The notes beneath the pieces were generated by a model that saw only the letters and a list, made by a program, of their open reading frames with translations, was not told the DNA's origin and ran no database searches. 64,000 nt of DNA from Caminicella sporogenes DSM 14501. Lineage in GTDB: Bacteria > Bacillota > Clostridia > Peptostreptococcales > Caminicellaceae. The DNA is taken from assembly GCF_900142285.1 (NCBI RefSeq), contig NZ_FRAJ01000015.1, positions 1 to 64,000 of the forward strand, in the 5' to 3' direction. This document shows positions 56,568-64,000 of this stretch, piece by piece (positions within the stretch are counted from its first letter, which is position 1; the number at the start of each line of letters is the position of its first letter). The position numbers and the translations under genes were made by a program.

Positions 56568-57818
56568 CTATTTTGGAGTAAAAGAGGTACTTGTCTTATA
56601 TTCTTTTCCTTTGTAATTTACTACTACATCAACTATAACTTTAAATCCTTTGGCCGCTCTACCAATTTTCATTGGTATTACTGCTCTGCCACTGCTATCT
56701 ATAACTGATGTATATTTTGTATTTTTTGACTTATAATAAGCAATAGCACTTACTTTTCCTTTACTTGGACCATTAACTATAAGATTTATAGTAGAACCTT
56801 GCTCTGGATTTGGATTATCTATATTTGCTGAAACACTTATACTATTTGAAACTGTATATTTTTTTGTATTCTTAAAATTATTTTTATGCAGCTTTTCTTT
56901 TGATTGTGCAGGATATGAATAACTTCCAGACTTGACATTAAACTTGATATCTTTACCATCTGATATACTTACAATAGTCCCACATTCATCTGTTCTATAA
57001 ACTGGTATTCCCATCTTTTTAAGTTTTTCCATTGTTTCTCTATGAGGATGTCCATAATCATTTCCTTTACCACACATAATTACTGCAAATTTAGGTTTTA
57101 CTCTATTTAAAAATTCATCTGTCGTTGAAGAATGACTTCCATGATGTCCTAACTTTAATACATCAGCAGATAAATCTAATCCTCTTTTTATCATTTCCCT
57201 TTCTGAAATATCTTCTGCATCGCCTGTAAATAAATATGATGTATCTTTATAAGTTACTTTAATAACTATTGAATAGTTGTTAAGGTCTTCATATTTTTTT
57301 GAATTTGGAGCTAAAATAATCCCCTCTGCATCTCCTAATTTAAATTTTTCTCCAACAACAGGAGGTGTAATTTTTAATCCCTTATTTTTTACAGCTAATA
57401 CAACATCTTTAAATGTCTTCGTATTATGGATTATTTTAGGCATATATACTTTTCCAATATCAAAATTATTTATTACTACATCTAGTCCTCCTATATGGTC
57501 CTCATGGGGATGAGTCCCTACTACATAATCAAGTCTTTTTACGCCTTGTCTTCTTAAATAATTTACAACTAAATCTCCATCATCATTGTTTCCAGCATCA
57601 ATTAACATACAAACATCTTTATTTCTTATAAAAATACTATCTGCCTGTCCAACATCAATAAAATGAACTTCTAAATCGCCACTCTCTGAAACTATTTCAC
57701 TTTTGCCATTATCTGACTGTATAGACTGATTGTCTACAACTTTAGAACAAGAAATCAAAAAAAATACCATTGATAATAGTAGCACTAAACTAAAAACACT
57801 ATTTAATCTTTTCTTCAT
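56568..57818 (-). CDS. ComEC-like metallo-beta-lactamase-fold lipoprotein
   Basis: 416 residues. Signal peptide with lipobox FFLISC (Cys 24). The hydrolase domain (about 45-300) has the metal motif GTHPHEDHIGG, with further ligands in FTGDAEDISE and LGHHGSHSS, as in the ComEC/Rec2 C-terminal domain. Residues about 325-416 form an Ig-like domain (NPNPEQGSTINLIVNG). It is probably a secreted nuclease or phosphodiesterase; the substrate is unknown. DUF3006 follows. Confidence 0.9.
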   Translation of the reverse strand: MKKRLNSVFSLVLLLSMVFFLISCSKVVDNQSIQSDNGKSEIVSESGDLEVHFIDVGQADSIFIRNKDVCMLIDAGNNDDGDLVVNYLRRQGVKRLDYVVGTHPHEDHIGGLDVVINNFDIGKVYMPKIIHNTKTFKDVVLAVKNKGLKITPPVVGEKFKLGDAEGIILAPNSKKYEDLNNYSIVIKVTYKDTSYLFTGDAEDISEREMIKRGLDLSADVLKLGHHGSHSSTTDEFLNRVKPKFAVIMCGKGNDYGHPHRETMEKLKKMGIPVYRTDECGTIVSISDGKDIKFNVKSGSYSYPAQSKEKLHKNNFKNTKKYTVSNSISVSANIDNPNPEQGSTINLIVNGPSKGKVSAIAYYKSKNTKYTSVIDSSGRAVIPMKIGRAAKGFKVIVDVVVNYKGKEYKTSTSFTPK

Positions 57819-57950
57819 CTAATTCCATCACTCCTTGTATATATTTTTACTTTCGATTAATTATACAATAACAGTATTATATCAGTCTATACTTTACATA
57901 GTTCCAATCATTTAACATGATTTTTAAATTTACAATCGATGATTATTTTA

Positions 57951-57980
57951 AGACCTTGCTTTTTTAAAAAGCAAGGTCTT
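57951..57980 (-). terminator. Terminator after guaA
   Basis: AAGACCTTGCTTTTT/AAAAAGCAAGGTCTT forms a near-perfect palindrome between guaA and the neighbouring gene. Confidence 0.85.
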
Positions 57981-58001
57981 TATTGACATCTATCTTTAAT
58001 T

Positions 58002-59537
58002 TTATTCCCACTCGATAGTTGAAGGTGGCTTACTAGTTATATCGTATACTATTCTATTTACTCCATCTACCTCATTTACTATTCTATTTGATATTTTTTC
58101 AAGTATTTCGTAAGGTATTCTAGCCCAATCTGAAGTCATTCCATCTGTACTTGTAACTGCTCTTATACCTACTGTATGAGAATAAGTTCTTTCATCTCCC
58201 ATCACGCCAACACTTTTTATGTTAGGCAATACTGTAAAGTACTGCCATATATCTCTATCGAGTCCAGCTTTTTTAATCTCTTCTCTAAGAATATAATCTG
58301 ATTCTCTTACTATTTTTAGCTTTTCTTCTGTTACCTCTCCAAGCACTCTAATAGCAAGTCCCGGACCCGGAAATGGCTGTCTCCAAACCACTTCTTTAGG
58401 CATTCCAAGTTCTTCTCCAACTTTTCTAACTTCATCTTTAAATAGCTGTCTTAAAGGTTCGATTAATTCAAATTCCACATTTTCTGGAAGTCCACCTACA
58501 TTATGATGGCTCTTAATCACTGCTGCTTCATCAGTACCACTTTCAATAACGTCTGGATAAATTGTACCTTGTAAAAGAAAATCTATTTTACCAAGTTTTT
58601 TAGCTTCCTCTTCAAATACTCTTATAAATTCTTCTCCTATTATTTTTCTCTTTCTTTCAGGGTCAGTTACACCTTTTAATTTTCCTAAAAATCTTTCTTT
58701 CGCATTTACTCTAATAAGATTCATGTTGAATTTTTCCTTGAAGAAACTTTCTACTTGGTCGCCTTCATTTTTTCTTAAAAGTCCATGATCTACAAAAATA
58801 CAAATAAGATTATTTCCTATAGCTTTATGAACTAATACTGCAGCTACAGATGAATCTACTCCACCAGATAGTGCACATAAAACTTTCCTATCTCCAACTT
58901 TTTCTTTTATTTCTTCAACAGTTTTTTGTACAAAATTGTGCATAGTCCAACTGCCAGTACAGCCACATATCTCATAAAGGAAATTTTTAATAAACTGTCT
59001 TCCAAATGGAGTATGTTCAACTTCCGGATGGAACTGTACTGCATAGAGCTTTTTATCTGGATTTTCCATAGCTGCAACTGGACAGCTTTCAGTTGCTGCA
59101 GTAACTTCAAAACCATCAGGTGCCTCTTCAATATAATCAGTATGACTCATCCAACAAATTGATTTATCATCTATGTCTTTAAAAATATCTTTTCCTTTAG
59201 CTATATTTAACTCTACCTTACCATATTCTCTTGTATCTGCTCTATTAACTTTTCCTCCAAATAGATGAGCCATAAGCTGTCCACCATAGCAAATACCTAA
59301 AACAGGAATCTTCATTTCAAATATTTCTTCAGAGATAGTAGGTGCATTTTCTGTATAAACACTTGCTGGACCACCAGTTAAAATTATACCTATTGGATTT
59401 TTTTCCTTTATTTTTTCTAAAGCCTTTTTATATGAAACTACTTCACAGTATACATTAGATTCTCTAACTCTTCTTGCAATCAACTGATTATACTGTCCAC
59501 CAAAATCTATAATTAACACCAATTCCTTATTTTCCAT
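58002..59537 (-). CDS. guaA: GMP synthase (glutamine-hydrolysing)
   Basis: 511 residues. The glutaminase nucleophile Cys is in [13 protein letters not shown], with [10 protein letters not shown]. The ATP-pyrophosphatase loop is [16 protein letters not shown], and the C-terminal dimerisation part ends [13 protein letters not shown] at 59537 with GGGAGG; a longer frame is less likely. Downstream of guaB; both under the guanine riboswitch. Confidence 0.97.
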   Translation of the reverse strand: MENKELVLIIDFGGQYNQLIARRVRESNVYCEVVSYKKALEKIKEKNPIGIILTGGPASVYTENAPTISEEIFEMKIPVLGICYGGQLMAHLFGGKVNRADTREYGKVELNIAKGKDIFKDIDDKSICWMSHTDYIEEAPDGFEVTAATESCPVAAMENPDKKLYAVQFHPEVEHTPFGRQFIKNFLYEICGCTGSWTMHNFVQKTVEEIKEKVGDRKVLCALSGGVDSSVAAVLVHKAIGNNLICIFVDHGLLRKNEGDQVESFFKEKFNMNLIRVNAKERFLGKLKGVTDPERKRKIIGEEFIRVFEEEAKKLGKIDFLLQGTIYPDVIESGTDEAAVIKSHHNVGGLPENVEFELIEPLRQLFKDEVRKVGEELGMPKEVVWRQPFPGPGLAIRVLGEVTEEKLKIVRESDYILREEIKKAGLDRDIWQYFTVLPNIKSVGVMGDERTYSHTVGIRAVTSTDGMTSDWARIPYEILEKISNRIVNEVDGVNRIVYDITSKPPSTIEWE

Positions 59538-59584
59538 CTTTACCTCCCATAGATAAATATTCTTTAGTTCCAAGTTTTTTGCTC

Positions 59585-59668
59585 AATTCTTTTTAGCTCT
59601 CGGTTCTCAGCCATCGGTTCTCAGCCAAAGGTCTTTTTAATTCTTAATTTTTAATTCCTAATTTTAAA
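59585..59668 (-). repeat. Dispersed intercistronic repeat, copy C (guaB-guaA)
   Basis: On the transcript: AATTAAAAATTAAGAATTAA, then GACCTTTGGCTGAGAACCGA, a second GGCTGAGAACCGA and GAGCTAA. It is related to copies A, B and the thiE-thiC copy, in the same orientation, with a 13-base internal direct repeat. Confidence 0.65.
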
Positions 59669-59674
59669 CTAACA

Positions 59675-61168
<1,494 letters not shown>

Positions 61169-61222
61169 CTATAATTTTTGCTATTATGACAAAATACATG
61201 TAATTAAAAGCTAAACTTCTTA

Positions 61223-61277
61223 CAAAAAATAAAAGTCTGCATAATAACTTCATTTGAGTGAAATTATTATACAGACT
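61223..61277 (-). terminator. Terminator of the guaB guanine riboswitch
   Basis: AGTCTGTATAATAATTTC pairs with GAAGTTATTATGCAGACT around loop ACTCAAAT, followed by TTTATTTTTT. Confidence 0.92.
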
Positions 61278-61350
61278 AATTACCTACAAAAAATAGTATT
61301 AGAATATATAAAAAAATTTTTACATAATCTGTATTTTAGTATAATAATTC

Positions 61351-61421
61351 CACTCATAGTCAGGCAATTTACGGTCGCCTGGTAGAAACATCCAGACCAT
61401 ATTACTGGACTTATATGAGTG
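61351..61421 (-). promoter_or_regulatory. Guanine riboswitch upstream of guaB-guaA
   Basis: Minus strand ACTCATATAAG ... TAATATGG ... GTTTCTACCAGGCGACC ... GTAAATTGCCTGACTATGAGTG. C at the specificity site means guanine/hypoxanthine. Turns GMP synthesis genes off when guanine is plentiful. Confidence 0.95.
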
Positions 61422-61454
61422 TTTTAATCTTATTCATATTTTTTATTTTTATAT

Positions 61455-61483
61455 AAACTATCAAATTTAAAGACAAATGTCAA
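61455..61483 (-). promoter_or_regulatory. Possible promoter for the guaB riboswitch leader
   Basis: TTGACA (61483-61478) with 17 bases to TAGTTT on the minus strand; the -10 box is weak. Confidence 0.5.
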
Positions 61484-61499
61484 CAAAAATTAAAAAAAG

Positions 61500-61538
61500 T
61501 TAATATAAAAAGTTCCCACTGTAAAATGCAGGAACTTT
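61500..61538 (-). terminator. Terminator after the 58-residue ORF
   Basis: AAAGTTCC pairs with GGAACTTT, followed by TTATATTA on the minus strand. Confidence 0.75.
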
Positions 61539-61543
61539 CTAAA

Positions 61544-61720
61544 TCAATCCATCTTTTCATTATCATCTGAATAAACAAACCCTGAATCTTCTCCATTAGA
61601 TACATTAGTATCTCTTAAATTAATCAAATTATTATTCCTATTTATATTGTTTTTTAAATTACTACTGTTTGTAATATTTTTAAACTTTTCTATTAAATTT
61701 CCAATAAACTTCATATTCAC
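61544..61720 (-). CDS. Small orphan protein (58 residues)
   Basis: Starts at GTG 61720 (AAGGAGG six to seven bases upstream) or at in-frame ATG 61714. The sequence has a short amphipathic start (MKFIGNLIEKFKNI), an Asn-rich middle, and an acidic tail (NGEDSGFVYSDDNEKMD). No family is recognised. The strong ribosome-binding site and following terminator favour a real gene. Confidence 0.65.
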   Translation of the reverse strand: MNMKFIGNLIEKFKNITNSSNLKNNINRNNNLINLRDTNVSNGEDSGFVYSDDNEKMD

Positions 61721-61861
61721 AATACACCTCCTTCTATTTTAAATAGTAGTTAAAATATCCAACTTTACTAATAATATTAATCCCCATCATAATTTACAAG
61801 CTATATAAATCATTATGGTTTCAAATACTAAATATATAATTTATCAGGGGAGGATACTAAT

Positions 61862-62059
61862 ATGCATCAAATATTTGATGAATCAAATCTAAAAGTACTA
61901 GAAAATCAACTGCTTTATGAATCCATGATGAATAAAAAATACAATCAATATGCCAATCTTTGTGAAGATATACAACTTAAAAACCTTTGTCATAAAGCAG
62001 CAAAAATACATAAAAAAAATTTTAAAATGCTGCTTGATTACCTAAATTCATATAAATAG
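61862..62059 (+). CDS. Small coat-associated-type protein (helical)
   Basis: 65 residues, all helical (LKVLENQLLYESMMNKKYNQYA). Looks like the ferritin-like short partner frequently placed before CotF-type coat proteins. GGGGAGG upstream. It likely forms a two-gene unit with the next CDS. Assignment is by context. Confidence 0.7.
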   Translation: MHQIFDESNLKVLENQLLYESMMNKKYNQYANLCEDIQLKNLCHKAAKIHKKNFKMLLDYLNSYK

Positions 62060-62109
62060 TATTTGAATTTTTATAAAATTAATTCATAAAATTTCAAGGA
62101 GGTTAAATT

Positions 62110-62400
62110 ATGTCAAACCTCATTTATCATGAAATTTTCTTATCCGAACGGGAAATTTTAAGCGACCTTTTTATATCTGAAAAGCAAATTACCTCTGCAT
62201 ACAGCATAGGTATAACAGAATCTACCTGCTGTAAACTTAGAAAAACTCTAAACCAATGTTTAAACAATGTTCAAATTTGCCAATACAATATACTAAATGC
62301 AATGAAGCAAAGAGGTTGGTATAAAATAAAAGAAGCTCATCTAAAAGATATTGAAAACACTAAGAAAAAATATTTAAATATTCTATACGATTTATACTAA
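62110..62400 (+). CDS. CotF-family spore coat protein
   Basis: 96 residues. LSEREILSDLFISEKQITSA, then ITESTCCKLRKTL and MKQRGWYKIKEA are characteristic of CotF-type coat proteins. It indicates endospore formation. AAGGAGG upstream; probably expressed in the mother cell. Confidence 0.88.
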   Translation: MSNLIYHEIFLSEREILSDLFISEKQITSAYSIGITESTCCKLRKTLNQCLNNVQICQYNILNAMKQRGWYKIKEAHLKDIENTKKKYLNILYDLY

Positions 62401-62500
62401 ACAGCCTAATGAAATAGTAATAATTTTTTCAAAAAAATATATCAATTAACACTAGTTATATTTTCATTACTGTGTTATATTTAATTTGAGGTGGTTATTT

Positions 62501-63040
62501 ATGGAACTTACTTATAAAGGTACAAAGATTAAATTAATTTTAGGAGACATTACTAAAGAAGATACTGAAGCTATAGTAAATGCTGCAAATTCTTCTCTGC
62601 TTGGCGGTGGTGGAGTTGACGGTGCTATACATAAAGCAGGTGGACCCAAAATATTAGAGGAATGTAAAGAAATAAGAAAAAGGCAGGGTAAATGTCCTAC
62701 AGGTGAAGCAGTAATAACTACAGGTGGAAATTTAAAAGCCAAATATGTCATTCACACTGTAGGACCTGTTTGGAAAGGTGGAAATAATAACGAACCAAAA
62801 CTCTTAGCAAATGCTTACAAAAATAGTCTTAAACTTGCTCATAAATACAACATAAAAACTATAGCCTTTCCTTCTATAAGTACAGGAGTTTATGGCTATC
62901 CAAAAGAAAAAGCTTGTATAGTTGCCTTAAATGCCGTAAAAGAAATGCTGGATAAATTAAACTTTGAAGAAATAAGATTTATTCTATTTTCAAAATACGA
63001 TTTTGACATATATAAAAAAACAATAAATCAAATATACTAA
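62501..63040 (+). CDS. Macrodomain protein, putative O-acetyl-ADP-ribose deacetylase
   Basis: 179 residues. The ligand loops [19 protein letters not shown] and [14 protein letters not shown] are those of MacroD/YmdB, followed by the phosphate-binding [14 protein letters not shown]. It should hydrolyse mono-ADP-ribose esters. ATG at 62501 with GAGGTGG upstream. Convergent with lysA; stops only two bases apart. Confidence 0.92.
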   Translation: MELTYKGTKIKLILGDITKEDTEAIVNAANSSLLGGGGVDGAIHKAGGPKILEECKEIRKRQGKCPTGEAVITTGGNLKAKYVIHTVGPVWKGGNNNEPKLLANAYKNSLKLAHKYNIKTIAFPSISTGVYGYPKEKACIVALNAVKEMLDKLNFEEIRFILFSKYDFDIYKKTINQIY

Positions 63041-63042
63041 AA

Positions 63043-64000
63043 CTACTTCAAATATTCAGGTACTCTACATCTCATTAATAAATCATCATATGTTTCCCTT
63101 TCTACAATAATCTCTGATTTTCCTTCATTTACAAGTACGACTGCCGGTCTAGGAGTCTTATTATAATTATTTGCCATAGAATAGTTATAAGCTCCTGTAT
63201 TTAAAACTGCCAAAATATCACCTGAAGCAACTTTAGGAACTCTTAAATTCCATATCAAAATATCTCCTGATTCGCAGCATTTGCCTGCTATTGTTACTAA
63301 CTTATTTTTTTCACTATCTACTTTATTTGCTATCAAAGCTTCATATTTTGCCCCGTATAGTGCCGGTCTTGGATTATCTGTCATTCCTCCATCTATAGAA
63401 ACATAAGTTCTAACTCCGGGTATTTCTTTTATAAAACCTATTGTATAAAGAGTAATTCCAGCTTCTCCTATAATCCACCTTCCCGGCTCAATAACAACTG
63501 TCGGTATTTCCAAACCAAATTCACTACATCTTTTGTAAATTTTATCCATAATAGCATCTATAAAGTAATCAATAGGCTTGGGTTTATCTCCTTTAAAATA
63601 ATATATTCCATATCCTCCACCAGTATTTAATTCCTTTGTAATAAATCCATATCTCTCCTTTACATCTTTCATAAGCCTAGTAACTACATCTACAGCATTC
63701 AAATATGACCTATTATCAAACAATTGAGAACCTACATGAAAATGAAACCCTAAAAGATTTACATTTTCACACTTAATACCTTTTTCAACAGCTTCAAATA
63801 TAATATTTCCAGCAAGAGGTATACCAAATTTAGAATCTACTTGTCCTGTAGATATATACCTGTGAGTTTTGCTTTCTACACCCGGAGTAATTCTATAAAG
63901 CAATCTCGCTTTTTTCCCATATTCCTTAGATATTTTATCAATTAATTCTATTTCATATAAATTATCTACTACTATTCTCCCCACATCATTTTTTATTGCC
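63043..64000 (-). CDS. lysA: Diaminopimelate decarboxylase, C-terminal part (cut by window edge)
   Basis: 319 codons of a PLP enzyme that makes L-lysine from meso-diaminopimelate; the N-terminus with the PLP lysine is outside. Seen: FHVGSQLFDNR, GGGYGIYY, VIEPGRWIIGEAG, the active-site Cys in GKCCESGDIL and the GAYNYSMANNYN motif. The frame is open to the edge, so no start can be given. Confidence 0.93.
   Translation of the reverse strand, partial: AIKNDVGRIVVDNLYEIELIDKISKEYGKKARLLYRITPGVESKTHRYISTGQVDSKFGIPLAGNIIFEAVEKGIKCENVNLLGFHFHVGSQLFDNRSYLNAVDVVTRLMKDVKERYGFITKELNTGGGYGIYYFKGDKPKPIDYFIDAIMDKIYKRCSEFGLEIPTVVIEPGRWIIGEAGITLYTIGFIKEIPGVRTYVSIDGGMTDNPRPALYGAKYEALIANKVDSEKNKLVTIAGKCCESGDILIWNLRVPKVASGDILAVLNTGAYNYSMANNYNKTPRPAVVLVNEGKSEIIVERETYDDLLMRCRVPEYLK

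Overview
The window is AT-rich, tightly packed DNA from a strictly fermentative, low-GC, probably spore-forming Gram-positive anaerobe of the Clostridia/Tissierellia type. The evidence is a complete selenocysteine-dependent D-proline reductase (Stickland) cluster, CotF-type spore coat proteins, a bifunctional AdhE, RNA leaders of Firmicutes type (T-box, TPP, guanine and PRPP-type ykkC), an agr-like peptide signalling locus and clostridial-type PurL and PurF. I see no rRNA, tRNA, prophage, insertion sequence or CRISPR array. Species cannot be fixed from sequence reading alone.

Layout. 1-2.4 kb: the start of a thioredoxin reductase gene (cut by the window edge) and two tandem TetR paralogues. 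2.5-4.0 kb: AsnA under an asparagine T-box. 4.1-8.0 kb: a TPP-riboswitch-controlled ThiXYZ-like uptake operon with two small thiamine-binding-type proteins and a methyltransferase. 8.3-8.8 kb: a repeat-built coiled-coil protein. 8.8-15.0 kb: a second TPP riboswitch and the thiamine biosynthesis operon thiS-thiF-thiG-thiH-thiD2/thiE-thiC-tenI. 15-18.1 kb: a YerC/TrpR-like regulator, a small orphan protein and an agr-like locus (agrB, a 39-residue agrD, a membrane protein and a Spo0B-type kinase). 18.2-23 kb: a Fur-box-preceded DUF2325 protein, ProC, a chemoreceptor and a TSUP permease. 23-31.7 kb: prdC-prdA-orf-prdB-prdD-prdE-prdF behind a consensus sigma-54 promoter, with the activator PrdR upstream. 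PrdB and PrdC each contain an in-frame UGA read as selenocysteine. 31.9-38.8 kb: an SsuABC/ThiXYZ-type ABC transporter of unknown substrate, a YhiN-family flavoprotein and Rex-boxed adhE. 38.9-43 kb: trehalose PTS operon treB-treC-treR with two perfect TreR operators. 43.1-56.3 kb: pbuG followed by purL-E-C-F-M-N-H-D, behind a tandem guanine plus PRPP riboswitch leader. 56.3-57.8 kb: DUF3006 protein and a secreted metallo-beta-lactamase-fold lipoprotein. 58-61.5 kb: guaB-guaA behind a second guanine riboswitch. 61.5-64 kb: small ORFs, two coat proteins, a macrodomain protein and the 3' part of lysA.

How it fits together. Proline metabolism is grouped: ProC makes L-proline, PrdF racemises it, PrdA/PrdB reduce D-proline to 5-aminovalerate, PrdC probably feeds electrons, and PrdR turns the operon on with sigma-54. 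Purine and thiamine supply are governed almost entirely by RNA switches. The most unusual points are: 10-nt perfect anti-aptamer sequences built into or beside the terminators of both TPP riboswitches; the two-aptamer purine leader; an agr locus with a serine in place of the ring cysteine, a possible split sensor and no response regulator; the PrdD/PrdE gene boundary falling at the PrdA self-cleavage site; and a dispersed intercistronic repeat that always lies in the same direction relative to transcription.
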